The position numbers were made by a program, and so were the translations under genes. Shown one piece after another: positions 11,355-22,445 of a DNA stretch of 64,000 nt. Under the pieces are notes generated by a model, which ran no database searches, was not told the origin of the DNA, and saw nothing but the letters and a program-made list of their open reading frames with translations. Positions within the stretch are counted from its first letter, which is position 1, and every line of letters begins with the position of its first letter. The stretch spans positions 82,501 to 146,500 of the forward strand of contig NW_026731981.1 of assembly GCF_028476545.1 (NCBI RefSeq). Direction: 5' to 3'. Source of the DNA: Physella acuta. Lineage: Eukaryota; Mollusca; Gastropoda; Physidae.

Positions 11355-11625
11355 TAGGGGTCGGCTTGGTCGAGTCGGTAAAACTCATGGTTGCTTAACC
11401 GAAAATTTTTGAGTTCGAACCCTCGGACAGATGAGGCTCATTTGCTTGGGACAGCAACTCTTCTAAGAGAGACAACTCCAAAATCAAACAACTGCTGCCT
11501 TGTAGTTTGTTCTTGGTTGGACAAAGGCTATGGAAGCAAATCCAAAAAGAAAATCAGGATGAAATCGGATTCAATGGCCTCAATGGCGCATAACTAGTTG
11601 ACACGTATACTTAATTGTGTTGAAG
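11355..11625 (+). mobile_element. SINE-2, tRNA-derived, with head
   Basis: A tRNA-like head has an A-box-like TGGTCGAGTCGG and a B box GAGTTCGAACC with a long variable arm, suggesting a Leu/Ser-type tRNA ancestor. The body (GGGACAGCAACTCTTCT, CAAACAACTGCTGCCTTG, GGACAAAGGCTATGGAAG) is shared by the antisense copies at 603-815, 11160-11335 and 53155-53340. Confidence 0.75.
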
Positions 11626-11735
11626 TGCAAAAAGCTCATTGTTCTTAATTTCGAAAAGTCTCGAGTTCAAACCCTCTGGCAGATAAGGCTCGATCCCTTC
11701 CAACACAAAAAAAATTAAGAACGAAGAAGAAGAAG

Positions 11736-12379
11736 AATTAGCAATCATCCTCGCGATGTTTCTGTGAGTCTTTTAAAGGAAGACATTTAAAAAAAAAACT
11801 TTTCATAGACCAACAACACAGACAGTAATACCAAGTCGCCTCCATTCCGTCTAGACATTGAATGGCTTGTAATTACTGACAGCTAGTATAGCAATGCTGG
11901 GGTATTATTGTAACAAAGGTGACATGGGAGGCAACTGCGTTTACCCATGTTCCGCGGGAGTTGCCTACCTTCTCGGGGTAATTTGAACGCGATCAGTTTC
12001 CGTGGTGCTGATGTTTGACCTGAGCCTGTCGCCACAGGCGGGCCGGCTGCAGGCCTGCGGCAGGTCAGGTCAGGCTGACACGCCGGCTACTGATAGTCAG
12101 GATTACCGGCTTTATGCCGGCTGATGTGATAATAAAAAAAAAAAAACAACTGCGGAATAAAAAAAAATATGTCGGTCAGGATTCTTTTTCACGGTGCTAG
12201 GTCATTCAACTTTTGCGTTGTAAAAATAGATGTGTTATCCATGTGATAATTAGACTTCACCGATATGCACAGTTGGGTTAGCCGTACCATACATGTTATC
12301 GTGTTTATCATACACCTTTGTAACAATAAAGTCACAAAATTTTAGTCTGAAGAAAAAAAAATGATACAATCACCCAATC
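11736..12379. other. Unassigned DNA with a GC-rich island
   Basis: About 11995-12125 is GC-rich with CCGGCTGCAGGCCTGCGGCA and repeated GCCGGCT. No coding frame was supported. Confidence 0.35.
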
Positions 12380-12690
12380 AGTAATAGATTGGGTTGGTAG
12401 AATAGGTTATACAGTAATAGGGGGGACTTATATTGTCATAAGGTGGGTGGGGGGGGGAGGAGTGACACTGGGGACACACCATTCGGGGGGGGGACGACGA
12501 CTTGTGCCATAAGGCGGGGGGGGGGGGAGTGACACCGGGGGACACCATTTGTAGAGGGGGCACTTAGAGTGTCATAGAGTGGGGTGGAGGGAGTGCTGTT
12601 CGCACAGGTTGATACTATTTAGAAGGGGGGGGGGGATTGGTAGTGTCATAAGACGGGGGGAGGGAGTGACACCACGTAGGGGGTGACACC
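12380..12690. repeat. G-rich degenerate tandem repeat, about 60-100-bp unit
   Basis: GTGTCATAAG, GGAGTGACACC and long G runs recur three to four times. The G runs could form quadruplexes. Confidence 0.65.
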
Positions 12691-12789
12691 AATTTTTTTA
12701 AAAATCGTGAAATGCACTGTCGAAACAAAGTTCTATCCAGTGAAGATAACAACATGATAGGGATAGTGGGTTGATACTATATAGTGGGC

Positions 12790-12792
<3 letters not shown>

Positions 12793-12883
<91 letters not shown>

Positions 12884-12885
12884 TG
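12793..12885. repeat. (TA)n microsatellite
   Basis: Near-perfect TA run. Confidence 0.95.
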
Positions 12886-13616
12886 TTTGTATATTGTGTA
12901 TGCTGTGATTGTGTGCTGAGTATATTTTGTTTTTTCATGTTAGTTATATTGTGTGCGTATGTAGTGTGTGTATATTGTGTGCGTATGTAGTGTGTGTATA
13001 TTTTGTGCGTATGTAGAGTGTGTATATTTTGTGTTTACTGTGCAGGTATATCGTGTGTATGTACTGCGGTGATCTGAACAAAAACATTAATTTATGTATG
13101 TGCAATAATAAAAGACAGCGCAGTAGGTTCACACCCGTTGTTAAGCCGCCGATCATACAACTAGGAGGTCATTGCCCGCTAACATGGCGACAAATATCAT
13201 CGCTCAATGTATTATCAAAGGCTGACAGACACAAGTTAAAAAAAAATAATAATTAAGAAAACTAGACTTTTAAGCCCGCTTGAAGGAAAGATATCTTTTA
13301 TAAATACTAAGATAATTATTTTCGAAATGATAAAAGAAAAAAAAATGTCTTCATGGATTTGAGTTTCTCTGCAATCTTATATTTATATATTTTTTCCTCT
13401 TTTCTCAATGATTATTTAAATTAGTCGTTTTTTCTTCTAAAAATGTGTTTTTTTATGAGGAATGATTTATGATGCTGTTGGAGGGAGAAACGGAGAGATA
13501 ATTATGGCATGTTTGTGTAGTTTAGCGTTACTTGCAAAATTAGAAAGGAATAAGGCAGGGATCAAAACATACTTTATATCGTGTATAAATAACGTGGGTG
13601 CGGGACGGAGGAGGTA

Positions 13617-13617
<1 letters not shown>
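12886..13617. other. Unassigned DNA
   Basis: A GT-rich degenerate repeat (TATTGTGTGCGTATGTAGTG) at about 12940-13060, then AT-rich DNA. No gene. Confidence 0.4.
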
Positions 13618-13698
<81 letters not shown>

Positions 13699-13723
13699 AT
13701 ATGTATTTATATGTATATATATA
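13618..13723. repeat. (TA)n microsatellite
   Basis: TA run with a few TTTATA and TGTA interruptions. Confidence 0.95.
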
Positions 13724-13837
13724 TGTGATATTTGATGTGTCTTGAATTTTAAAGCAGGCTGAATTTTGAGTCTGATTGCCTCACCCACTCGCTCCTAAAT
13801 TAGGTACTAAATATTTTTACCTTTTTTTAATATTGCT

Positions 13838-14010
13838 GCCCAAGCAGATATAGTAGAGTTCACCTGTTTCTGTGAGCGCGGCATATAATGGGATACTGAG
13901 ATCAGCATTACGCCTAGCCGCTTTTACTTCCCCAAACGTGAGTTAGGTACCCAACTGGTTTGGGTAGACGCTTCGACGTCTAACAGACGGACTCAAGACG
14001 GAGACTATCA
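13838..14010 (-). mobile_element. SINE-1 copy, antisense, head missing
   Basis: The reverse complement reads GTTGGGTACCTAACTCACGT, AAGCGGCTAGGCGTAATGCT and GGTGAACTCTACT, matching the SINE-1 body. Confidence 0.7.
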
Positions 14011-14385
14011 AGCAGACGCACGCACTAACAACTGACCACACTGTTCCCTCAATACAGTCACCCAGTTCAAATTTCGCTTCTTTAAAAAATGATAACGAAA
14101 AATATCACAAAACAAATCCAGTTAGCCTCGTTGTTATACTCTAGTTTGTTGCAATTTTTTTTTTATAAATGATCGCACGAAATAAAACTCACGCGTCCAG
14201 CCACAAAAATAGATTTGTGTTTACTTTTTTCCAACTCACCCTTCAGCAGCTCACTGCACGTGTAAACCCCCCCCCCCCGTCCTCTCACCTATGATTTTAT
14301 GTTAAGGAGAACTTAACTTGGTTATGTCGTTCAGAGAAGTTCTGTCTCAAACGGAGCCTTCTCTGGATTTTATTAGACATTCACT
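14011..14385. other. Unassigned DNA
   Basis: No gene seen. A C run lies at about 14268-14278. Confidence 0.35.
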
Positions 14386-14646
14386 CATAGGCGTAGCGAT
14401 GGGGAGAGGGGCGGGGCGGAGGGGGGACATATGTACCCGGGCGCCGACCTTAGGGGGGCGCCAAATTGAAAGTTTGAGGAGGGGGGTGCAAATCGAAAGT
14501 TTGAGGGGGGGGTGCAAATGAAAAGTTCAAGGGGGGTGCCAATCGAAAGTTTGAGTAGGGGGGGGGGGGTGCAAATGAAAAGTTCGAGAGGGGGGTGCAA
14601 ATCGAAAGTTTGTCCCCGGGCGCCGTGAAGGGTCGCTACGCCTCTG
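14386..14646. mobile_element. Small hAT-like non-autonomous element, family B
   Basis: Terminal inverted repeats CATAGGCGTAGCGA and TCGCTACGCCTCTG. The 8-bp flanks CATTCACT (14378-14385) and CATTCACG (14647-14654) match at 7 of 8 positions, the target size of hAT transposons. The interior has several GGGGTGCAAATCGAAAGTTT repeats. Confidence 0.82.
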
Positions 14647-14704
14647 CATTCACGTTTCTTTTTGGTAAGACTAGTCTGCCATTGGTCCAGCCAGTTATGT
14701 CCTT

Positions 14705-14706
<2 letters not shown>

Positions 14707-14747
<41 letters not shown>

Positions 14748-14768
14748 GCGACAAAGAGAGAGAGAGAT
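14707..14768. repeat. (GA)n microsatellite
   Basis: GA run with minor interruptions. Confidence 0.9.
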
Positions 14769-15874
14769 AATAATTAGTTCTATTGGCAATAAGAGATTTA
14801 AAATATTTGTAAATGTTAATAACTTTTTTCTTAATAAACACATCCGTTTTTAATGAATGCGCAAATGATTTATTAATATTAATTTTTTCAAAATAAATTA
14901 TGTTCCTCATAAAAAAGTCAATTAAAAATATTTGTATTTGCAAAATTGTTGTGGTCTTAAATGCCAATGTAAATTTTGTAAACAAAATGCAGCGGGTAAA
15001 GTAAACATATTTTTTTTAACTTACTCAGCATTTTGAAATTTTATTACATCGATTCTTTCCAATCTTTGTTTTCACAGTTGACTAGTGCAACAAACAAAAA
15101 AAAAAACTTGTTTTTCGTCCAAATCAACAATAATAAGTTTCCTTCTTAAACTGAATGTTGTGATGCTATTTTAATTACTAACATGAACTTTGCAGCATCC
15201 TAAGTTTATCAAAACCAAAACTCGGAAAGCAGAAATAAAATAAATAAATTATAAAGTTTCTTTAACTGGCAGGCGAAAGCAGAAAAGATAAATGCTTTTT
15301 TTTTTTCTGAGAGTATCGAATGTTGACATCCGGAGTTGTTGACGACATTGAATCACCGGTTATTCGTGTTTGTTGTGGAAAACGAAATAGGAAGTGGTGT
15401 GAAAATAAACATCTCGAGAAATATAAAAATAAAACGGTGGTGGTAGCAAGGAGGAAGTGGTAATGACGGAGGCTGGTCAGATTGACAAGAAATACTAGGT
15501 GTAGAAGGTTGTGATTCGATTTCATATCGTTCAACTGGCCTCATCAGTTTTATGTAACACGTCACTAGTTCTGCCTGATTAACACTTTTCTGAATATTTA
15601 GTTTCAATTTTATAGGTGCTCAATTTATTTTATGACTTAACGCTAATTAAGCGATAAATGTACCCGTAAACTTAAAATTAATCACATTTTCGATGGCCTT
15701 TAAAAAGGATACTGATTTGGTTAATTAGGAGTGGCTAATTAATCCCACCCGATTTTCGCTTGTAGTGTAGTTTAATGAGGATTAGGATAAACATTCAGGT
15801 TCATTGCTAACCGGGTACAACTTATTGATGTCTTCAATCTAGCACTGTCCTTCGCTGGCAGTCTTTCTCTTATC
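14769..15874. other. Unassigned AT-rich DNA
   Basis: No gene, RNA or repeat recognised on either strand. Confidence 0.4.
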
Positions 15875-15949
15875 ATGGTAGCCATTGTAAACTACCAAAC
15901 TACCCCACACAACCAAGAAGGCCCCCACTCTTCAGCAACATACCCAACC

Positions 15950-16555
15950 CCAACACACTCAAACACAACACCTCCAATCACAACACACCCAACCACAACA
16001 CACCCAACTACAACACCTCCAACCACAACATACCCAACCCCAACAAACTCAAACACAACACCTCCAATCACAACACACCCAACTACAACACCTCCAACCA
16101 CAACACATCCAACCACAACACATCCAACTACAACACCTCCAACCACAACACATCCAACCACAACACATCCAACCACAACACATCCAACCACAACACATCC
16201 GCCCACAACACATCCAACCACAACACACCCAACCACAACACACCCAACCACAACACATCCAACCACAACACACCCAACCACAACACACCCAACCACAACA
16301 CCTCCAACCACAACACGTCCGACCACAACACATCCACCCACAACACATCCAACCACAACACACCTAGCCACAACTCATCCAACCACAACACACCCAACTA
16401 CAATACACCCAACCACAACACACCCAACCACAACACACCCAACCACAACACACCCAACCACAACATATCCAACCACAACATATCCAACCATAACACCTCC
16501 AACCACAAGAGACCCGACCACAACACCACCCAACCACAACACACCCAAACACATC
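15950..16555. repeat. 15-bp minisatellite, about 40 copies
   Basis: Unit AACCACAACACAYCC. The period is a multiple of three, so a 265-codon Thr/Pro/His frame (15875-16672, +) runs through it. That frame ends in a hydrophobic stretch (LSAILRCAALITLAIYLICM). No signal peptide, splice context or relative is recognised, so coding is unproven. Confidence 0.9.
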
Positions 16556-16674
16556 TACTCTAGAGAAAAACTCAACATGCTGAGCGCCATACTAAGATGT
16601 GCAGCACTTATCACTCTCGCTATCTACTTGATTTGTATGCAATTGACTTACCATTTAGATACTGCTCTATAGAG

Positions 16675-16902
16675 CCTACGCCATGGACGGCCACGACACT
16701 ATCACACAATAGACGGCCTTAATGGAAAAGACGGCCTCGACGAAAGACGGTCACAGTAGGATAAAAGCCATAGCCCATATTTACGCCCCCATAACATAGA
16801 CGGTCACGGCAAGATAGAAATCATACCCCATATTTACGCCACCTTAACATAGACGGCAAAACAAAAGAGACAGCCAAGACAATGGACGACATGTATACTG
16901 TC
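16675..16902. repeat. Degenerate AGACGGTCACGG repeat
   Basis: A unit of roughly 65 bp (AGACGGTCAC, CCCATATTTACGCC, ATAACAT) appears twice and more loosely beyond. AGATAGACGGTC continues just right of the LTR element, so the element inserted within or at the edge of this repeat. Confidence 0.6.
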
Positions 16903-16906
16903 TAAG

Positions 16907-17686
16907 TGTGACCTACTTAGGTCGAGTCATTTTTATTTTGACATTGTATAATTCCTTATATGGAATGATTGTGTAACACCTGGGGTTTTTCCATTGACTA
17001 TTAAGGTGTTTGAGACATAGAAAATTTCCATTAAAATCTGATTGAATGATTCTGATCAGATGATTATCCCAACCAATGGCGACATGAGTTGAGGATAACC
17101 TCCCCTGTCACAGAAGTCTTTAATTGCCCTGCAAACTCGCAACACGAGGCAGTTTTTTCTTGACCTGGCAGTCTACGGGGCCGTTTTACCTCGTTCAGGC
17201 AGCCGTCCATATTGTCCGGCTATAGACTCTGACCATTTGAACGTGAGAGTACTTAAGACCTGTGTGTGCCTTGCTTTCTTCAGTTGATTTAGTCTTCTAG
17301 TTTAATATTACTTGTCGCTAAGTCTAGAAGCTACAGCAGTGTTGTGTGGCCTGTAGCTGTCCTTTAGACAGTGTAGAAATCTGTGATAGTGATTTTTCCT
17401 ACATTTTGTAAGTTGGGTTTTTGATATTTTATACATTAAATATTTTATCTAGTTCATCTTTGTTTTCTGCCACAATTGAGTTCGCTGATTAAAAGGTCGT
17501 ATGTAGATTGGATGAGTGTTAATTACAATAGTATCACTAGCTCCCCTAGACATTAAATTCGAGCCCTAGTGGGTCGTTGTGTTAAGTGTTCATCCACTTA
17601 GGCCGTAAGGCATTTGCATATGACCCCGAAAAAAGAATCCGGGGACGTTCTCCTTCTATTTAGCTGATAGATAGGTTAACGTTACA
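16907..17686 (+). repeat. 5' LTR
   Basis: A 780-bp direct repeat of 22446-23225 with TG...CA ends. By eye the two differ at one site, in the CCAAxGGCG stretch near 17077. It contains the element's presumed promoter; no promoter motif could be assigned with confidence. Confidence 0.93.
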
Positions 17687-17689
17687 AAG

Positions 17690-17706
17690 TGGGAGCTCGC
17701 CGAGAT
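17690..17706 (+). promoter_or_regulatory. Possible primer-binding site
   Basis: TGGGAGCTCGCC begins 3 bp after the 5' LTR and starts with TGG, as expected for pairing with the CCA end of a tRNA primer. The matching tRNA was not identified. Confidence 0.4.
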
Positions 17707-17935
17707 TTAATCTGTCGTTCCAGTTGTTGGTTATATCAGTTGAATACTAAGTTTAGTTGGGTCTAGTTGTTTTTTTATCCAGTGTAGCGCCGTGGTCTTA
17801 CAACGCGCGCTCAGGCTAGGGTTATCTAGGTCAAATAAGCAGACGTGTCGTCCTACATTTAGAGGTCAAGTACACGGCCCAACGCTGTGTATTAATTTAA
17901 AGAATCTAGGCTTGTTGTGATTTTCAAGTAGTGTT

Positions 17936-20900
17936 ATGGAGTCTTTTTTGGCTAATCCTACTGTTGAAGATGTAGAAAAGTTGAGTAGAAAAGTTTTGGT
18001 TAGTGTTGTTAAGGAATTGAAATTGGATTATTCTGTTACGCAGAAGTCAGAGGTGTTGAGAGATAAAATTGTTGTTCATTTCATTAATGAAGGAGTATTT
18101 GACGAAAGTTTGTTAGCTAGTGTGTTGCTCCGCGAGGAGAAATCTATAGAAGAGAGGGAGCTTTTATTAAAAGAAAAGGAGTTTGAAACTAAAAGTGCTC
18201 TAGAGAAGGAGAAAGTTGCTCTAGAGAAACAGGAGTTAGAGGCTAAAATTGCTTTAGATAAGAGGAGGTTGGAATTAGAGTTTGGTCAAGTTAGTGATGT
18301 CACTTCTCCGGTAGATCCAAAAAAGTTGTCGGTAGGGCAAGTGATTGCCAAATTTGGGAAATTAGTTCCTAAATTTGATGAAACAGATTTGGTCGTTTTC
18401 TTTAACTCATTTGAGAGTTTAGCGAAGATATGTGAATGGCCCGAAACTTCCATTACTGCTTTATTGAGCTCTGTCCTTACTGGGAAAGCTGCAAAAACAT
18501 ACCAGGCACTCTCTCACGACGTTCAAAATAACTATAGTTTGGTCAAGACTGCCATTTTAAAGGCCTACGCACTGACGCCCGAGGCCTATCGGACAAAATT
18601 CCGAACACTCCGCAAGTTACCCACACATTCATATGTGGAATTTCTCTTTGAAAAGGAGAAAATATTCTCAAGGTGGCTACACTCTGAGGAAGTTTCTGAG
18701 TTTGAGAAACTCAGGTCACTTATCCTAAGGGAAGAATTCCTATCGTCCCTGCCTGAAGAGATACGACTACACATACTGGATAACAAGATAACTGACATCC
18801 AGAAGGCTGCTGAGTCGGCTGACACATATATGTTGGTGCATAAGAAACCACCAGTGTCAGGAAACCGCCTCAACCCCGTGCTTCCCCTTTTTGGCAGCAA
18901 TCCTCCTGTTGGCCAACACGTGAAGGCATTACAGTCCAGAGAGAAACCAAGATCAACTCTCAATCGTCGAGCAGTATGCCAGTTCTGCAAAAGGCCTGGT
19001 CACCATGTCAAGGACTGTTACAAACGTCGTCAATATAACAGAGAGGTGGTGCGTACTTCTGCGCACTATGCTCTATCCCCTCAAGCAGCCAGTTCAACTA
19101 TGAACTCTAGAATTCTAAAGGACTCTAACCCTAAGTGTCCGCTAGAAGGTAGTCAAGTCTCCACACATTATGTGCAGTCACATTTTGACTGTTCTCGCCA
19201 CCATCCAGTTTCTTCCGAGTCTACCGATCTCGAGGGATCGAGAAAAGTTGACTTTTCATCTTTTATTGCCGAAGCCATCATTAGCAAACCAGGTGATCCG
19301 TTGTCTCAGAAGAATATCACCGTTCTAAGAGACACAGGAGCGTCACAATCACTCCTTTTGAAAAGTTCAATGGACATTACACCAGAGACGAACACCGGAA
19401 GGATTTCCATTATCCAGGGAGTGGGGACAAAATCTACTGTCGTCCCTCTACACAAGTTTGCCCTGAAACATCATCTCGTCGAAGGTGAGGTCATTTTAGG
19501 TGTGATAGATAGTATTCCTGTCCCAGGAGTACACCTACTTCTAGGGAATGACCTTGCGGGAAGCAAAGTATACCCCTGTACGGTTTCAGACCCTTCGTCA
19601 ACAGTTCCAGATAATGATTATGAACTGTATCCTGCATGTGCGGTGACAAGAAGCCAGACCAAACAATTGGCTGACACAACGTCTGAACCACACCCGCCGT
19701 CATCGTCAAGAAATTCGACTCCCAAACTGGAGTCTATGCTTCCAGAGAACACAAGTCTGGGCTTACCCCTGAGAATATCTCAGGAAGACATCATTAAAGC
19801 TCAACAAGTCGACGCGGAACTCAAAGCAACGGTCGAAAAATCTCTATCATCTGACGATGGAGAATATTTCTCCGAGAACGGCCTCTTCTTTCGTCGCGCT
19901 ATACCAGTGAATGCCTCACCAGCCGAACCATGGTTGGGTAAAAACCAGCTGTGGGTCCCTCCACCTTATCGGCATGAAATACTTAAGCTGGCACATGACC
20001 ATCCAATGTCAGCGCACCCAGGTGTCACTAAAACGACGGCGAAGATCAAAGAACTGTTCTTTTGGCCCAAAATGAGAAAAGATGTGTCGCGTTACTGTAG
20101 AAGTTGCACGAACTGTCAGTTGGCCGAAAAGCCAAACCAGACAATTCCTAAGGCCCCTTTGAGTCCGATTCCTGTATTAGAAGAACCCTTTTCTAAAATC
20201 GTCATGGACTGTGTAGGTCCCTTGCCTAAAACCAAGGCGGGCAACGAGTACCTACTTACCTTTATGTGTTCAAGTACCCGTTTTCCCGAGGCGATTCCCT
20301 TACGGAACATTAAGGCAAAGACTGTAGTCAGAGCCATGACCCGGTTCTTCACTACCTTTGGATTACCTAGAATCGTGCAAACAGATCAAGGCAGCAACTT
20401 CACCAGTCACCATTTTCAGGAAGCGCTAGCCAAGCTAGGCGTTACCCACATCACCAGCTCAGCCTACCACCCTCAGTCTCAAGGCGTACTTGAGAGGTTC
20501 CACCAAACCCTCAAAACCATGCTAAGGACATTCGCTAATAGTAACACCCAATGGGATGAGTCTGTTCCTTGGATTATTTTCGCCGCGAGGGACTGTGTCC
20601 AGGACTCTTTACGCTACTCGCCTTTTCAACTTGTGTTTGGACATTCTGTCCGGGGTCCCCTGAAGCTGATACACGAACGTTGGACAGGTACCAGTGATCA
20701 TCCAGTGGAAAACTTCGACGATTTTCACGTTCGACTGAAAGCCGTGTGCGAAATGGCTCACAAGAACTTAAGAAAGGCCCAAGTGAGAATGAAAGAACTG
20801 TATGATAAGAGTTCTTGTAAACGAACATTCAATCCAGGCGACAAAGTTCTTGTGTTAGTGCCTAATCTGAACAATGCGTTATCCTTGAGATATTGTGGAC

Positions 20901-21307
20901 CCTTTACTGTGCATTCAAAATTAAGTGATTTGAACTATGTTGTCAATACGCCCGACAGAAGAAAGAAACAGACAGTGTATCATGTCAACTCACTGAAAAA
21001 ATATTATGATAATTGTAACAATTTTCAATCCACAGCTAAAATTACTTTACCTGTATGTTCAAATGTTTCTGATGATGTGATACATGATAAATTGAAACCC
21101 CCAAAATTGGTAAATTCTTCCTTTTTAGATAATTTGAATGTCCACCTTATGCATTTGTCCACAGAGAAAAGCCACAAATTGTCGGAAGTTAATTCTACTG
21201 TAAAGCTTTACAGAAATCACTTTTATGCAAGTTCTGTAAAGCTTCAATTACCTATTTGGGTTATCAAGTGGGAACGAACCAAGTTCGGCCCATTGAAGCT
21301 AAAGTAG
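17936..21307 (+). CDS. Gag-protease-integrase reading frame of the LTR element
   Basis: A 1123-codon frame. Residues about 85-137 form a highly charged Glu/Lys-rich coiled coil. Residues about 150-300 look like a retroelement capsid (FNSFESLAKICEWPE, YRTKFRTLRKLPTHSYVEF). A CX2CX4HX4C zinc knuckle (CQFCKRPGHHVKDC) lies near residue 348. The aspartic protease motif RDTGASQSLLLK lies near 466. Integrase follows: an HHCC-type zinc domain from about 687 (HPGVTKTTAKIKELFFWPKM, CRSCTNC), a core with Asp in VMDCVGPLP (about 757), Asp in QTDQGSNF (about 816) and Glu in GVLERFHQ (about 853) with exact D-x35-E spacing, and a C-terminal GPF module (RYCGPFTVHSKL). Capsid, protease and integrase act in particle assembly, polyprotein cleavage and insertion; these roles are family knowledge. 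This is part of a fossil retroelement copy. Confidence 0.88.
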   Translation: MESFLANPTVEDVEKLSRKVLVSVVKELKLDYSVTQKSEVLRDKIVVHFINEGVFDESLLASVLLREEKSIEERELLLKEKEFETKSALEKEKVALEKQELEAKIALDKRRLELEFGQVSDVTSPVDPKKLSVGQVIAKFGKLVPKFDETDLVVFFNSFESLAKICEWPETSITALLSSVLTGKAAKTYQALSHDVQNNYSLVKTAILKAYALTPEAYRTKFRTLRKLPTHSYVEFLFEKEKIFSRWLHSEEVSEFEKLRSLILREEFLSSLPEEIRLHILDNKITDIQKAAESADTYMLVHKKPPVSGNRLNPVLPLFGSNPPVGQHVKALQSREKPRSTLNRRAVCQFCKRPGHHVKDCYKRRQYNREVVRTSAHYALSPQAASSTMNSRILKDSNPKCPLEGSQVSTHYVQSHFDCSRHHPVSSESTDLEGSRKVDFSSFIAEAIISKPGDPLSQKNITVLRDTGASQSLLLKSSMDITPETNTGRISIIQGVGTKSTVVPLHKFALKHHLVEGEVILGVIDSIPVPGVHLLLGNDLAGSKVYPCTVSDPSSTVPDNDYELYPACAVTRSQTKQLADTTSEPHPPSSSRNSTPKLESMLPENTSLGLPLRISQEDIIKAQQVDAELKATVEKSLSSDDGEYFSENGLFFRRAIPVNASPAEPWLGKNQLWVPPPYRHEILKLAHDHPMSAHPGVTKTTAKIKELFFWPKMRKDVSRYCRSCTNCQLAEKPNQTIPKAPLSPIPVLEEPFSKIVMDCVGPLPKTKAGNEYLLTFMCSSTRFPEAIPLRNIKAKTVVRAMTRFFTTFGLPRIVQTDQGSNFTSHHFQEALAKLGVTHITSSAYHPQSQGVLERFHQTLKTMLRTFANSNTQWDESVPWIIFAARDCVQDSLRYSPFQLVFGHSVRGPLKLIHERWTGTSDHPVENFDDFHVRLKAVCEMAHKNLRKAQVRMKELYDKSSCKRTFNPGDKVLVLVPNLNNALSLRYCGPFTVHSKLSDLNYVVNTPDRRKKQTVYHVNSLKKYYDNCNNFQSTAKITLPVCSNVSDDVIHDKLKPPKLVNSSFLDNLNVHLMHLSTEKSHKLSEVNSTVKLYRNHFYASSVKLQLPIWVIKWERTKFGPLKLK

Positions 21308-21918
21308 ATGCTATTGTAAGGTTACCACCTCCCAAAAATTGTAAAGAGATCAAAAAGTTCCTTGGGATGGCTGGTTACTATAGACGGTTCTGTCAAAACT
21401 TTTCAGCTATTGCTGAACCTCTTACTGCATTATTGAAAAAGGGTGTTGAGTTTGAATGGTCAGATAAATGTCAAGAAGCTTTTTTAACCATTAAGTCATT
21501 TCTATCAAATGCTCCTGGTATGGCTGCACCAAATTTTAGCAAGCCCTTTAAACTTGCCATTGATGCTAGCAACTTAGCCATTGGCTCAGTCCTATTTCAA
21601 GAAGACAACATGGGAATTGACCATCCCATTGCCTTTTTTTCCAGGAAGTTAAATGAAAACCAAAAGAATTATTCTACTATTGAAAAAGAGGCTTTAGCTT
21701 TGGTTTTGTCATTACAACATTTTGAAGTCTATGTCTCTTCTTCAACCAATCCAGTCAGAGTGTTTTCTGACCATGATCCCCTGAAATTTACCTCTAAGTT
21801 AGGACAGACAAATCAAAGAATATTGAGATGGTGCTTATATTTCCAAAATTTTAATCTGGAAATTTCACACATTAAGGGTAGTGATAATGTTGTGGCTGAT
21901 TGTTTGTCAAGGATGTAA
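21256..21918 (+). CDS. Polymerase/RNase H part of the LTR element
   Basis: The frame overlaps the end of the preceding one. It contains the Ty3/gypsy reverse-transcriptase block VRPIEAKVDAIVRLPPPKN, KKFLGMAGYYRRF and a Ty3/gypsy RNase H (LAIDASNLAIGSVLFQ, PIAFFSRKLNENQKNYSTIE, KEALALV, FSDHDPLKF, GSDNVVADCLSRM). It lies downstream of integrase, which is the odd domain order of the element. It is part of a copy that looks broken. Confidence 0.88.
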   Translation: MGYQVGTNQVRPIEAKVDAIVRLPPPKNCKEIKKFLGMAGYYRRFCQNFSAIAEPLTALLKKGVEFEWSDKCQEAFLTIKSFLSNAPGMAAPNFSKPFKLAIDASNLAIGSVLFQEDNMGIDHPIAFFSRKLNENQKNYSTIEKEALALVLSLQHFEVYVSSSTNPVRVFSDHDPLKFTSKLGQTNQRILRWCLYFQNFNLEISHIKGSDNVVADCLSRM

Positions 21919-22430
21919 AATCTTATTGTACACATTGATCATGTAACATGTTTTGTGGTTCATTGAGACCATACACAAGTAGTGTGTTTTAACATGGAAA
22001 TGAGTGGTATGATTTTTGATTTTTTCAAAATTCCATTCCTGTTGAAAATTTTGTTTATTTTCAGGTGAACCTTAATTAAAGGTGGTTTTTGATTATATGT
22101 AATCTTTTATAATAATATGTCTCATATGAATCAGTTGATATTGTAGCTAGTCATTGAAATAAAGGTCTTACCCTGGCGGGTTTACCACTTTTAATATTCT
22201 CATGGAAAAATTGTAATTCCCCTTTTTGAGGGATTTTGATGTATAATTACTTTTTGAAGGGTTACTCCCCTTTCACCAATTGTAAAAGTTGGAGTTACTT
22301 CCCTTTTATGTTCAGGGATATTTTCATCTGGTATTATGATTTTGATTGCCTACATTTGTAAAACATTTTTGTTATTTCATTGCCAGATTGGTTCCTTATG
22401 TATGTTCTTGTGGAACCTATCTGTCACTTC
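21919..22430 (+). other. Non-coding stretch of the LTR element before the polypurine tract
   Basis: About 510 bp of T-rich sequence between the end of the RNase H frame and the polypurine tract. No ORF or envelope-like gene is seen. Confidence 0.7.
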
Positions 22431-22445
22431 CAAAAAGGGAGGGGA
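22431..22445 (+). promoter_or_regulatory. Polypurine tract
   Basis: A purine run (AAAAAGGGAGGGGA) lies directly against the 3' LTR start, at the expected place for plus-strand priming. Confidence 0.75.

Noticed and set aside
11995-12130. GC-rich island as a CpG-island promoter or exon
   Set aside because: It is short, consists largely of GCCGGCT/CAGGC repeats, and has no open frame with splice borders.
18586-18990. Antisense 134-codon frame within the retroelement
   Set aside because: Shadow of the gag frame.
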